Source: an uncultured Eubacteriales bacterium (GTDB lineage: Bacteria; Bacillota; Clostridia; Oscillospirales; Acutalibacteraceae). Taken from it: a stretch of DNA of 40,756 nucleotides. Positions 8,361 to 16,362 of the stretch are shown here, one piece after another (the stretch's first letter is position 1; every line of letters begins with the position of its first letter). The DNA is taken from NCBI GenBank assembly GCA_934667845.1, contig CAKUMQ010000021.1, positions 1 to 40,756 of the forward strand, in the 5' to 3' direction. Position numbers and translations under genes: made by a program. The notes beneath the pieces are model-generated. The model saw only the letters and a list, made by a program, of their open reading frames with translations. It had not been told where the DNA came from and did not search any database.

Positions 8361-9206
8361 TTACCGCACCTCCTTCTGAAACAGGTTGCAGGTCTCTTCA
8401 TAGGCGTGACGCTCGAAATCGCGGTACATGCTGCCGCGCTCCATCGCCTCGTCAAAATCCACGGCAAAGCCGTCAAAATCCGGACCGTCCACGCAGGCGA
8501 AGCGGGTCTCGCCGCCGACGGTCAGCCGACAGCCGCCGCACATGCCCGTGCCGTCGATCATGATCGGATTCATGGAGACGGTCGTCGGGATCTGATAGGG
8601 CTTTGTGGTGGCAACGACAAATTTCATCATGATCAGCGGGCCGATGGTGATGACCTCGTCATAGCGCTCGCCCGCCTCAATGGCTTCTTTGAGCGGCACG
8701 GTGACGACGCCCTGCCGTCCGGCGCTGCCGTCGTCGGTCATGACGGTCAGGCGGTCGCTGGCGGCGCGGAACTCGTCCTCCAGAATGAGCAGTTCGCGGT
8801 TGCGGAAGCCGATAATGGAATGGACCTCACAGCCCTGCGCATGCAGCTTCTGCGCGATCGGCAGCGCAATGGCGCAGCCGACGCCGCCGCCGACAATGCA
8901 GACCTTTTTCAGCCCCTCGGTGTGGGTCGGCACGCCGAGCGGACCGACAAAATCCGCCAGATGATCCCCGACGTTCAGGGCGTCGAGCTTTTTGGTGGTG
9001 GCGCCGACGATCTGATAGATGATGCGCACCCATCCGGCGTCGCGGTCATAGCCCGCGACAGTCAGCGGGATCCGCTCGCCGTCCTCGTCCACACGCAGGA
9101 TAATAAACTGTCCCGGCTCCGCCTTGCGCGCAATAAACGGCGCGTCGATCTCCATCAGAGAGACAGTGGGGTTGAGGGACTCTTTTCGCAGAATACGAAA
9201 ACGCAT
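8361..9206 (-). CDS. nfnA: Nfn small subunit (FAD/NAD-binding, [2Fe-2S])
   Basis: A 281-residue ferredoxin-NADP reductase-like protein (SudB/PyrK type). An FAD-binding barrel covers about residues 1-100 (PGQFIILRVDEDGERIPLTVA); an NAD-binding half follows with CIVGGGVGCAIALPIAQ; and a C-terminal [2Fe-2S] loop carries GMCGGCRLTVGG, then ACVDGPDFDG. With nfnB immediately downstream it forms the Nfn pair. ATG at 9206 is chosen because homologues start MRFRI-like and an AAAGGAG lies upstream, with a slightly long gap of 11 bases; a GTG at 9227 has no ribosome site. The enzyme would supply NADPH and balance ferredoxin in a fermenting anaerobe. Confidence 0.88.
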   Translation of the reverse strand: MRFRILRKESLNPTVSLMEIDAPFIARKAEPGQFIILRVDEDGERIPLTVAGYDRDAGWVRIIYQIVGATTKKLDALNVGDHLADFVGPLGVPTHTEGLKKVCIVGGGVGCAIALPIAQKLHAQGCEVHSIIGFRNRELLILEDEFRAASDRLTVMTDDGSAGRQGVVTVPLKEAIEAGERYDEVITIGPLIMMKFVVATTKPYQIPTTVSMNPIMIDGTGMCGGCRLTVGGETRFACVDGPDFDGFAVDFDEAMERGSMYRDFERHAYEETCNLFQKEVR

Positions 9207-9269
9207 AGACCCGATTGCTCCTTTCACTCAGCCTGACAGGCTGCGGCGGCAAGCCGCCCGTATAGCCGA

Positions 9270-9297
9270 GCAGCCGTCACGAGGCGGTGACGGCTGC
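9270..9297 (-). terminator. Perfect 11-bp hairpin, possible terminator of the iron-ADH gene
   Basis: GCAGCCGTCAC and its complement flank a six-base loop just beyond the 3' end of the minus-strand alcohol dehydrogenase gene. There is no proper U run on the minus strand, so it may be a weak terminator or an mRNA 3' stabiliser. Confidence 0.4.
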
Positions 9298-9326
9298 CCT
9301 TATTGTTCAGTATACCAAATTCAGCG

Positions 9327-10544
9327 TCAGAAGTCAACTTCCGTATCGTAGTAGCAGCACTTGAGCAGCTTCTCCATCTCTTCCTGACTGGGCTGACGCG
9401 GGTTCGAGCCGGTGCAGGCGTCGCCGATGGCGTTTTTCGCGATCTCGGGCAGACGCTCGAGGAAAATCTCCTCCGGCACAAAGCCCTGGGCGCAGGGATA
9501 GCTGTCCGCGCCGTATTCCTTGATGCAGTGGGGGATGCGGAGCTGATCGTTCATGCCGCGCAGATAGTCGATCAGGCGGGCGATCTTTTCGCTGAGCGTG
9601 TCGCCGCCCAGACCCATGAAGTCGGCAATGACGCCGTAGCGCTCGGCAGCGGCGGGATCCTTGGCGTTGAACGCGATGACCTTCGGCAGGTACATGGCGT
9701 TGGCAGCGCCGTGGATGATGTGCGCGCCGTAGTCGGCAAATGCCGCGCCGGTCTTATGCGCCATGGAGTGGACAATGCCGAGCAGCGCATTCGAGAACGC
9801 CATGCCCGCCAGGCACTGGGCGTTGTGCATCGCGTCACGCTTGGCCATATCACCGTTGTAGGAATCCACGAGGTCGTCCTGGATCATCTGGATGGCGTGC
9901 AGCGCGAGCGGGTCGGTGTAGTCGCAGTGAGCGGTGGAGACATACGCCTCGATCGCATGGGTCATCGCGTCCATACCGGTGTGGGCGACCAGCTTCTGCG
10001 GCATGGTCTCCGCAAGCTCCGGATCCACGATGGCGATATCCGGCGTGATCTCAAAGTCGGCGATCGGGTATTTGATGCCCTTCTGATAGTCGGTGATGAT
10101 GGAGAACGCCGTCACCTCGGTCGCGGTGCCGGAGGTGGAGGAAATGGCGCAGAAGTGCGCTTTGCGGCGCAGCTTCGGGATGCCGAACACCTTGCACATC
10201 TCCTCGAAGGTGATCTCGGGGTACTCGTATTTGATCCACATGGCTTTGGCGGCGTCGATCGGGGAGCCGCCGCCGATGGCGATGATCCAGTCCGGCTCAA
10301 ACTCCTGCATAGCCGCTGCGCCCTTCATGACCGTATCCACAGACGGATCGGATTCAATGCCCTCAAACAGGCGGACTTCCATGCCTGCTTCCTTCAGGTA
10401 GCTGACCGCACGATCCAGGAAACCGAACCGTTTCATGGAGCCGCCGCCGACGCAGACGATCGCGCGCTTGCCTTCCAATGTTTTCAGCGCTTCCAAAGCG
10501 CCTTTGCCGTGATACAGATCGCGGGGAAGAGTGAACCGAACCAT
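9327..10544 (-). CDS. Iron-containing alcohol dehydrogenase
   Basis: A 405-residue group III (iron-dependent) alcohol dehydrogenase. The NAD(P)-binding GGGSPIDAAKAM lies near residues 95-106 and the metal site shows in HSMAHKTGAAF and GAHIIHGAANA. Related enzymes reduce lactaldehyde, propionaldehyde or butanal. Beside a propanediol microcompartment locus it may reduce lactaldehyde to 1,2-propanediol or make propanol in the cytosol; it has no encapsulation-peptide-like extension at either end. The start at 10544 follows AAGGAG by eight bases. It is read away from the BMC operon, and its promoter shares a sequence element with the deoR promoter, so the DeoR protein probably controls it. The exact substrate cannot be decided from sequence. 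Confidence 0.85.
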   Translation of the reverse strand: MVRFTLPRDLYHGKGALEALKTLEGKRAIVCVGGGSMKRFGFLDRAVSYLKEAGMEVRLFEGIESDPSVDTVMKGAAAMQEFEPDWIIAIGGGSPIDAAKAMWIKYEYPEITFEEMCKVFGIPKLRRKAHFCAISSTSGTATEVTAFSIITDYQKGIKYPIADFEITPDIAIVDPELAETMPQKLVAHTGMDAMTHAIEAYVSTAHCDYTDPLALHAIQMIQDDLVDSYNGDMAKRDAMHNAQCLAGMAFSNALLGIVHSMAHKTGAAFADYGAHIIHGAANAMYLPKVIAFNAKDPAAAERYGVIADFMGLGGDTLSEKIARLIDYLRGMNDQLRIPHCIKEYGADSYPCAQGFVPEEIFLERLPEIAKNAIGDACTGSNPRQPSQEEMEKLLKCCYYDTEVDF

Positions 10545-10609
10545 TGTGCATATCTCCTTTATTATTTGTATGGGTGAGCCGACGGGTGACTTCCGTTGAC
10601 TTCGTTAAA

Positions 10610-10643
10610 AGAATAACACACAATTTCAAAAAAATCAAATGTA
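10610..10643 (-). promoter_or_regulatory. Iron-ADH promoter with candidate DeoR-family operator
   Basis: On the minus strand TTGATT (10638-10633) and TATTCT (10615-10610) are 17 bases apart. A 21-base block (10643-10623) covering the -35 box and part of the spacer matches, at 18 of 21 positions, a block at the same place in the deoR promoter (11519-11499). The shared core reads TTG(A/T)TTTTTTTGAAAT. Confidence 0.5.
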
Positions 10644-10695
10644 ATTTGTTAGATGGGGCTATATTCCAACATACATATAGAGATTCTTTTGGAAG

Positions 10696-11436
10696 TTATT
10701 TTCTTCCCTTGTGCCGGACATAGTCCGCGCCGAGCGGAATGTCGGAGAGGATATCGTCGACGATATCCAGCCCGCCGAGGCGGCTGAAATACTGCTTGCC
10801 GAGCTTGCTGGAGTCGCAGAGCAGAAACGCCTTGCTCGACTGCCGGATGTAGACGCGCTTTAGGTCGGCTTCCTCTTCGGTGGAATCGGTAATGCCGCTT
10901 TCGGGGTGAATGCCGCGGCAGGAGAAAAATGCCAGATCGGCGTTGAACCGCGACGCCGCCTCCATGGCCTGCACGCCGACAAAGGATTTGGCGTTTTCCC
11001 GCATGCGCCCGCCGGTGCAGTACACCGTGATGCCCTCGATGCCCGCCAGAATGTCGGCGGTCTTCAGCCCGTTTGTGATGACCCGCAGATTGCGAAAGCG
11101 CGTCAGCCGTGCCGCGAGCTGGCAGACCGTGGAGCTGGCGTCCATGAATATGGTCTGTCCGCTGCGGATCAGCGGCAGCGCGCGCTCGGCAATGATGTCC
11201 TTGGCGGTCATGTTTTCCGCCTCCCGCATCTGGAGCGGGAAATCCTTGGCATTGCCGTCGAGAAATACCGCGCCGCCGTGGGTGCGGCGAAGCTGCCCGC
11301 TGTTTTCAAGGATCTGCAGGTCACGCCGGATCGTCGCGCCGCTCGAATACAGGCGGGCGCAAAGCTCGTCTACCGTGACGGCCTGTTTCTCCTTTAAAAT
11401 GGACAATATATGCTCACGGCGCTCCAAGGGCAGCAT
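10696..11436 (-). CDS. DeoR/GlpR family transcriptional regulator
   Basis: A 246-residue repressor-type protein. The N-terminal DeoR helix-turn-helix is complete (residues 1-60: ERREHILSILKEKQAVTVDE, then ATIRRDLQILENSGQLRRTH with GGA). The C-terminal sugar-phosphate sensor domain has the isomerase-like fold (IFMDASSTVCQLAARL, VITNGLKTADIL, LCDSSKLGK). DeoR proteins respond to phosphorylated sugars or their catabolites. Between the iron ADH and ackA, its likely ligand is fuculose- or rhamnulose-phosphate or a product such as DHAP, which is inference. It probably regulates itself and the iron ADH through the shared element. The start at 11436 follows GAGGAAA by about five bases. Confidence 0.88.
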   Translation of the reverse strand: MLPLERREHILSILKEKQAVTVDELCARLYSSGATIRRDLQILENSGQLRRTHGGAVFLDGNAKDFPLQMREAENMTAKDIIAERALPLIRSGQTIFMDASSTVCQLAARLTRFRNLRVITNGLKTADILAGIEGITVYCTGGRMRENAKSFVGVQAMEAASRFNADLAFFSCRGIHPESGITDSTEEEADLKRVYIRQSSKAFLLCDSSKLGKQYFSRLGGLDIVDDILSDIPLGADYVRHKGRK

Positions 11437-11485
11437 AACATTTCCTCGCTTTCCGGTTTTTGAGGGATATTTGTGATCATTTTTG

Positions 11486-11519
11486 ATTATATCAGATTAT
11501 TTCAAAAAAAACAAGTGCA
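11486..11519 (-). promoter_or_regulatory. deoR promoter with candidate auto-operator
   Basis: On the minus strand TTGTTT (11514-11509), a 17-base spacer and a perfect TATAAT (11491-11486) form a good sigma-A promoter. The block 11519-11499 over the -35 box is the one shared with the iron-ADH promoter. A small dyad, TGAT-TAT-ATCA, overlaps the -10 region at 11484-11494. Confidence 0.6.
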
Positions 11520-11544
11520 CATTCATCGAAATGAGCGCCAGCAC

Positions 11545-11573
11545 TGGACAAATGCGCAGAAGTGGTGTATAAT
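11545..11573 (+). promoter_or_regulatory. ackA (BMC operon) sigma-A promoter
   Basis: TGGACA (11545-11550), exactly 17 bases, and TATAAT (11568-11573) give a near-consensus promoter about 75 bases before ackA. It diverges from the deoR promoter, with the candidate operator 26 bases upstream of the -35 box. Confidence 0.75.
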
Positions 11574-11649
11574 ACACGATGTAAAGCTATCGTGCGGGAG
11601 TAGATTTCTGCCGACGGCTGAACCCAGCAGAAAACAGGAGGAAACGGCC

Positions 11650-12840
11650 ATGAAGATTCTGGTCATCAACGCCGGCAGCTCCTCGCTCAAGTACCAGCTG
11701 TTCGATATGGACGGCGGCAAGGTGCTGGCGAAGGGCAACTGCGAATGTATCGGCACCGGCGGAATCGTGACGCACAGGAAAACGGGTGCAGAGCCGTATC
11801 GTCAGGAGCGCCCGCTGCCGACGCACGACGAGGCGCTGGAGGCGGTGCTCGCGCTGCTGACCGATCCCGAGCACGGTGTGATCACCGATATCAGCGAGAT
11901 CGACGCAGTGGGTCACCGGATCGCGCACGGCGGCGAAAAATGCCGGAAGTCCATGCGGCTCGACGATGAGACGATCGCGTATATCGAGTCCATCGTCCCG
12001 ATCAACCCGCTGCACGGTCCCCCCGCGCTCAAGGGCATCCGCGGCTGCCGCAGGCTGATGAAGGATACGCCGCAGATCGGCGTGTTCGACACCTCTTTTT
12101 ACGGCGATATTCCCGATTATGCCTATATCTATCCGCTGCCCTACGAGCTGTATGAGCAGCACCGCATCCGCCGCTACGGCTTCCACGGCACCTCCCACCG
12201 CTACGTTTCCGCCAAGGCAGCGGAGCTTTTGGGGCGTCCCCTGTCCGAGCTGCGGATGGTGACCTGCCACCTCGGCAACGGCTCGTCCATCACCGCTGTG
12301 GATCACGGCAAGGCGATCGACACCTCGATGGGCTTCACGCCGCAGGAGGGGATCCTGATGGGCACCCGGTCGGGCAGCCTGGATCCGACGGTCATCACCT
12401 ATATGATCAACAGCCTCGGGATGAGCGGCAAGGATGTGGAGGATATTTTGAACCGCAAGTCCGGTCTGCTCGGCGTGTCCGGCGTGTCCAACGACGCCCG
12501 CGACGTGACCAAGGCGGCGGCAGAGGGCAACTACCGCGCGCAGCTGGCACTCGACATCCTTGTCCACGGCATCAAGAAGCACATCGGCAGCTATGTTGCC
12601 GAGATGAACGGCATTGACGTGCTGGTGTTCACCGCCGGTCTCGGCGAGAACGATATCGCCCTGCGGCAGCGTGTCTGCGATAAGATGGACTTCTTCGGCA
12701 TTGCCGTCGATCCCGAAAAGAACAATGTGCGCAGTGAGACGCGGGAAATTACCGCCGACGGCGCCCGCGTGCGGACATTTGTCATCCCGACGGATGAGGA
12801 ATACATGATCGCGTTGGATACGGAGGCGCTTGCCCGCTGA
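11650..12840 (+). CDS. ackA: Acetate/propionate kinase
   Basis: A 396-residue acyl kinase, the usual family length. Signatures are complete: the N-terminal phosphate-binding NAGSSSLKYQ, GHRIAHGGEK, the DTSFYGDIPDYAYIYPLPYE block, RYGFHGTSHRYVS and HLGNGSSI. It converts acetyl- or propionyl-phosphate plus ADP to the acid plus ATP. As the first gene before the microcompartment set, it should take propionyl-phosphate made by PduL and yield ATP and propionate, the role PduW plays in Salmonella. ATG at 11650 is chosen because AGGAGG precedes it by seven bases and the protein then starts like all homologues; the frame upstream of it is not coding. No encapsulation peptide is seen, so it should be cytosolic. 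Confidence 0.95.
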   Translation: MKILVINAGSSSLKYQLFDMDGGKVLAKGNCECIGTGGIVTHRKTGAEPYRQERPLPTHDEALEAVLALLTDPEHGVITDISEIDAVGHRIAHGGEKCRKSMRLDDETIAYIESIVPINPLHGPPALKGIRGCRRLMKDTPQIGVFDTSFYGDIPDYAYIYPLPYELYEQHRIRRYGFHGTSHRYVSAKAAELLGRPLSELRMVTCHLGNGSSITAVDHGKAIDTSMGFTPQEGILMGTRSGSLDPTVITYMINSLGMSGKDVEDILNRKSGLLGVSGVSNDARDVTKAAAEGNYRAQLALDILVHGIKKHIGSYVAEMNGIDVLVFTAGLGENDIALRQRVCDKMDFFGIAVDPEKNNVRSETREITADGARVRTFVIPTDEEYMIALDTEALAR

Positions 12841-12843
12841 TTT

Positions 12844-12871
12844 TTGGCGCGGCGCTTTCCGTGAATATAAT
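12844..12871 (+). promoter_or_regulatory. Possible internal promoter before the aldolase
   Basis: TTGGCG (12844-12849), a 16-base spacer and TATAAT (12866-12871) lie in the 70-base gap after ackA. The -35 box is weak (4 of 6). It could allow the enzyme and shell genes to be expressed apart from ackA. Confidence 0.4.
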
Positions 12872-12910
12872 AAGGTTTAAACAGAATTTAAAACAAAAGG
12901 AGCGTTTCAC

Positions 12911-13696
12911 ATGCAGTCTGCCTACGAGATCAAAAAAGAAATCTGTGACATCGGCGCCCGCATCTACAGCAAGGGGTATGTCGCCGCGAATGACGGTAAC
13001 ATCTCCGTCAAGGTCGGCCCGAACGAATTTTACTGCACCCCGACCGGCGTATCGAAGGGCTACATGACCCCCGATATGATCATCCGCGTAGACGGTCAGG
13101 GCAACAAGATCGAGGGTAAGCTCAACCCCTCCTCCGAGTTCAAAATGCATCTGCGCGTGTACCGCGAGCGTCCCGACGTGAATGCGGTCGTTCATGCGCA
13201 TCCGCCCACGGCGACGGCGTTTGCGGTCTGCAACATCCCGCTGGAGGAGAACCTGCTGCCCGAGGCGATCCTGACGGTCGGCTCCGTGCCGGTCTGCGTC
13301 TACGGCTGCCCCTCCACCGAGGAGATTCCCGATTCGCTGATGCCCTACATCCAGAATCATGACGCTTTCCTGCTGCAGAACCACGGTGCGCTCGCGGTCG
13401 GCAACACGCTGACCAAGGCGTTCTTTGTGATGGACGAGGTCGAGTACTACGCGAAAGTCTCCCTGCTTGCCCGCCAGATCGGCGAGCCGCGCGAGCTGCC
13501 CTGCGAAGAGCTGGAAAAGCTGATGGAGCTGCGCAAGAAGTTCGGTATGCCCGGCCGTCATCCCGGCTGCAAGACCTGCAAAAACCGCGGCACGGCGAAC
13601 TGCCGCTGCAAGGATAACGCCCCGGCGGTCTCTCCCCAGCATGACCTGGTGAGCCAGATCACCAAGACGGTGCTCGAGAGCCTCAACCGCAAGTAA
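12911..13696 (+). CDS. Class II aldolase (fuculose/rhamnulose-1-phosphate type) with C-terminal encapsulation peptide
   Basis: A 261-residue class II aldolase. The aldolase/adducin domain covers about residues 1-210, with zinc-ligand motifs VHAHPPTATAF and LLQNHGALAVG and the substrate-phosphate region NDGNISVKV. It would split L-fuculose-1-phosphate (or L-rhamnulose-1-phosphate) into DHAP and L-lactaldehyde. A tail absent from cytosolic homologues follows: a four-cysteine linker (C-x2-C-x7-C-x-C, about residues 220-233), an Ala/Pro/Ser spacer, and an amphipathic helix (HDLVSQITKTVLESLNRK) typical of encapsulation peptides. This places the aldolase inside the compartment and marks the locus as GRM5-like. 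The start follows AAGGAG by eight bases. Sugar isomerase and kinase genes are not in the window. Confidence 0.92.
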   Translation: MQSAYEIKKEICDIGARIYSKGYVAANDGNISVKVGPNEFYCTPTGVSKGYMTPDMIIRVDGQGNKIEGKLNPSSEFKMHLRVYRERPDVNAVVHAHPPTATAFAVCNIPLEENLLPEAILTVGSVPVCVYGCPSTEEIPDSLMPYIQNHDAFLLQNHGALAVGNTLTKAFFVMDEVEYYAKVSLLARQIGEPRELPCEELEKLMELRKKFGMPGRHPGCKTCKNRGTANCRCKDNAPAVSPQHDLVSQITKTVLESLNRK

Positions 13697-13712
13697 GTCT
13701 TGCGGGGGCTGT

Positions 13713-13778
13713 CCCGTTTCTGCCGCCGATCCTCTGTGCCGGACAGGCACAGGGGGGCGGTATGAGCAGACAAACGGG
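13713..13778 (+). promoter_or_regulatory. Long imperfect hairpin between aldolase and glycyl-radical enzyme genes
   Basis: CCCGTTT (13713-13719) pairs with AAACGGG (13772-13778), CCGCC (13723-13727) with GGCGG, and CCTCTGTGCC (13731-13740) with GGCACAGGGG around a five-base loop. That is about 22-25 pairs with small bulges. No U run follows, so it does not look like a terminator. It may be an RNA processing or stabilising structure that sets dehydratase expression apart from the aldolase. Confidence 0.55.
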
Positions 13779-13821
13779 ATAACGGCGTTTATTTTGCAGG
13801 AAAGGAGAGTCATAGCTTAAT

Positions 13822-16356
13822 ATGAGTTCCTATACAGAGACGCGGATCTCCAGGACGCCGCGTATCGAACGGCTGGTCACGGAGCTGTTTGCGCTGCCGC
13901 CCCAGATCGAGGCGGACCGCGCGGTTTTGCTGACCGAGACTTATCGGGCGACGGAAAACGAGCCGATCATCACGCGGCGCGCCAAGGCGTTTGCGCATAT
14001 TCTTGAAAATCTTCCCGTGACCATCCGCCCGGATGAACTGATCGTCGGAACGGCGAGCCGCCGTCCGCGCAGCTCACAGACTTTTCCGGAGTATTCGTTT
14101 GAGTGGCTCGAGCAGGAGTTTGACACCCTTGCCACCCGCTCTGCGGACCCGTTCTACATTTCGGAGGAGACCAAGGCGGCGCTGAAAGAGGTGCACCGCT
14201 ATTGGAAAGGGAAAACGACCAGCGATCTGGCGCTGTCCGCCATGTGTCCCGAAGCGGTCACCGCAATCGAGCACAGCATATTCACGCCGGGCAACTACCT
14301 CTACAACGGCATCGGTCATGTGACGGTCGGCTATGACCGCGTTCTGGCGGAGGGCTTTGCCGGGATCGAAAGATCGGCTCTGCAGGCTCTGGAGGCGCTC
14401 GACCGGACGGAAAGCGACTATCCCGCCCGCTCCCACTTCTTAGAGGCGGTCGTGACCTGCTGCCGCGCTGCCGTGACGTTTGCCCACCGCTATGCGGAGG
14501 AGGCGCGCCGACAGGCGGAGGCGTGCACGGATGCCGCGCGCCGCGAGGAGCTGCGCCGCATTGCCGAAAACTGCACCCGTGTGCCGGAAAACGGCGCACA
14601 GAGCTTCTATGAGGCGTGCCAGTCCTTCTGGTTCGTTCAGCTGCTTTTACAGATTGAGTCAAACGGCCATTCAATCTCTCCCGGCCGCTTTGACCAGTAC
14701 ATGTATCCGTATTTCGCCGCCGATCTGCAGGCGGGAAAGATCACCCGCGAGACGGCGCAGGAGTACATCGACTGCGTGTGGGTCAAGCTCAACGATCTGA
14801 ACAAGTGCCGCGACGCCGCTTCGGCGGAGGGCTTTGCCGGTTACAGCATGTTCCAGAACCTCGTGGTCGGCGGACAGGATGCGGATGGCAACGACGCCAC
14901 AAATGATCTGTCCTTCATGTGCATTCAGGCGTCGGACAACGTCGGGCTTCCGCAGCCCTCGCTGTCCATCCGCGTCTGGAACGGCTCGCCGCAGGATCTG
15001 ATGATGCGTGCCGCGGCACTGACGCGTACCGGTATCGGTCTCCCGGCGTATTACAACGACGAGGTGATCATCCCGGCGCTGATCAACCGCGGGCTGACGC
15101 TCCGCGACGCCCGGCAGTACAACCTGATCGGCTGCGTGGAGCCGCAGAAGTCCGGTAAGACCGACGGATGGCACGACGCGGCGTTCTACAACATGTGCCG
15201 CCCGATGGAGCTGGTCTTTTCCAACGGTGTGGACGACGGTGTGCAGATCGGTCCGAGAACCGGCACGCTCGATAAATTCACGACGTTTGAGGAATTCTAC
15301 GACGCATACAAGAAGCAGTCGGATTACGCGGTCTCCCTGATGGTCAACGCGGATAACGCCATTGATATGGCGCATGCGGAGCGCTGCCCGCTTCCGTTTG
15401 AATCCTCCATGGTCGACGACTGCATTGCGCGCGGCCGGTCTATGCAGGAGGGCGGCGCCGTCTATAACTTCACCGGCCCGCAGGGCTTCGGTGTCGCCAA
15501 TATGGCGGACGGGCTGTTCGCGGTGCGCCGTCTCGTCTACGAGACCCGCCGGTTCACGCTTGAGGACTTCCGCGATGCCATGCAGCACAATTTCGCGCAG
15601 CCGCTGGACGCGCATCTCGCCGAGCATTTGACGGCGAAGGCGCTGACTCCCGTGGTCGCCGCCGGCAAAGCGGTCAGTGCGGAGGACGTGCGGGAGGTCT
15701 ATACGAGGATCCAGAGAAACGACCTGTCGGATGCCGCTTCCGCCAAACGGTATGCGGAGCTTCTGGCGGCGATCGAGGAGCTGCCGCGCTACGGCAACGA
15801 CGATCCCGAGGTGGACGCCCTGGCGAAGGATGTCGCCTATACCTATACCCGTCCTCTGCAGCAATTCCGCAATCCGCGCGGCGGCAGATATCAGGCGGGT
15901 CTGTACCCGGTGTCGGCGAATGTGCCGCTCGGTGCGCAGACCGGCGCGACGCCGGACGGCCGTCTGGCGGGCACGCCGATCGCCGACGGTGTCTCTCCGG
16001 CCGCCGGACGCGATACCCACGGCCCGACCGCGGCGGCCAACTCGGTCTCCCGGCTCGACCATTACATTGCCTCGAACGGTACGCTGTACAACATGAAGTT
16101 CCATCCGTCCGCACTGGCAGGACAGCACGGACTGGAAAACTTCGTCAGCCTGATCCGCTCGTTCTTCGATCAGAAGGGCAGCCATGTGCAGTTCAACGTG
16201 GTCAGCAAGGAAACGCTTCTGGATGCGCAGAAGCACCCGGAAAAGTATAAGAGCCTTGTGGTCCGCGTGGCTGGATACAGCGCCCTCTTCACCTCGCTTT
16301 CCCGTTCGCTCCAGGATGATATCATCCACCGTACCGAACAGGGCTATATCGGGTGA
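13822..16356 (+). CDS. Glycyl-radical 1,2-propanediol (diol) dehydratase, B12-independent
   Basis: An 844-residue glycyl-radical enzyme. The thiyl-radical cysteine is Cys438 in GCVEPQ, with the partner acid Glu440, and the glycyl-radical site is Gly818 in RVAGYSALF near the C-terminus; both motifs are intact. Neighbouring aldolase, acylating aldehyde dehydrogenase, PduL and alcohol dehydrogenase indicate dehydration of 1,2-propanediol to propionaldehyde rather than choline, hydroxyproline or isethionate chemistry. Subfamily assignment rests mainly on context. No N- or C-terminal encapsulation helix is visible, unlike the other cargo enzymes, so loading may depend on a partner. The start at 13822 lies about 13 bases after AAAGGAG. 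The activase gene follows after only six bases. Confidence 0.92.
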   Translation: MSSYTETRISRTPRIERLVTELFALPPQIEADRAVLLTETYRATENEPIITRRAKAFAHILENLPVTIRPDELIVGTASRRPRSSQTFPEYSFEWLEQEFDTLATRSADPFYISEETKAALKEVHRYWKGKTTSDLALSAMCPEAVTAIEHSIFTPGNYLYNGIGHVTVGYDRVLAEGFAGIERSALQALEALDRTESDYPARSHFLEAVVTCCRAAVTFAHRYAEEARRQAEACTDAARREELRRIAENCTRVPENGAQSFYEACQSFWFVQLLLQIESNGHSISPGRFDQYMYPYFAADLQAGKITRETAQEYIDCVWVKLNDLNKCRDAASAEGFAGYSMFQNLVVGGQDADGNDATNDLSFMCIQASDNVGLPQPSLSIRVWNGSPQDLMMRAAALTRTGIGLPAYYNDEVIIPALINRGLTLRDARQYNLIGCVEPQKSGKTDGWHDAAFYNMCRPMELVFSNGVDDGVQIGPRTGTLDKFTTFEEFYDAYKKQSDYAVSLMVNADNAIDMAHAERCPLPFESSMVDDCIARGRSMQEGGAVYNFTGPQGFGVANMADGLFAVRRLVYETRRFTLEDFRDAMQHNFAQPLDAHLAEHLTAKALTPVVAAGKAVSAEDVREVYTRIQRNDLSDAASAKRYAELLAAIEELPRYGNDDPEVDALAKDVAYTYTRPLQQFRNPRGGRYQAGLYPVSANVPLGAQTGATPDGRLAGTPIADGVSPAAGRDTHGPTAAANSVSRLDHYIASNGTLYNMKFHPSALAGQHGLENFVSLIRSFFDQKGSHVQFNVVSKETLLDAQKHPEKYKSLVVRVAGYSALFTSLSRSLQDDIIHRTEQGYIG

Positions 16357-16362
16357 GGAACT

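Noticed and set aside
11473..11649. N-terminal extension of the acetate kinase
   Set aside because: The frame is open upstream but contains the operon promoter; ATG 11650 has the ribosome site and gives the family's standard beginning.
13822..16356. Choline TMA-lyase, hydroxyproline dehydratase or pyruvate formate-lyase as identity of the glycyl-radical enzyme
   Set aside because: The aldolase, PduP, PduL and diol-type context, and a single thiyl cysteine in GCVEP instead of the adjacent Cys pair of formate lyase, favour a diol dehydratase. Context, not motif alone, decides this.
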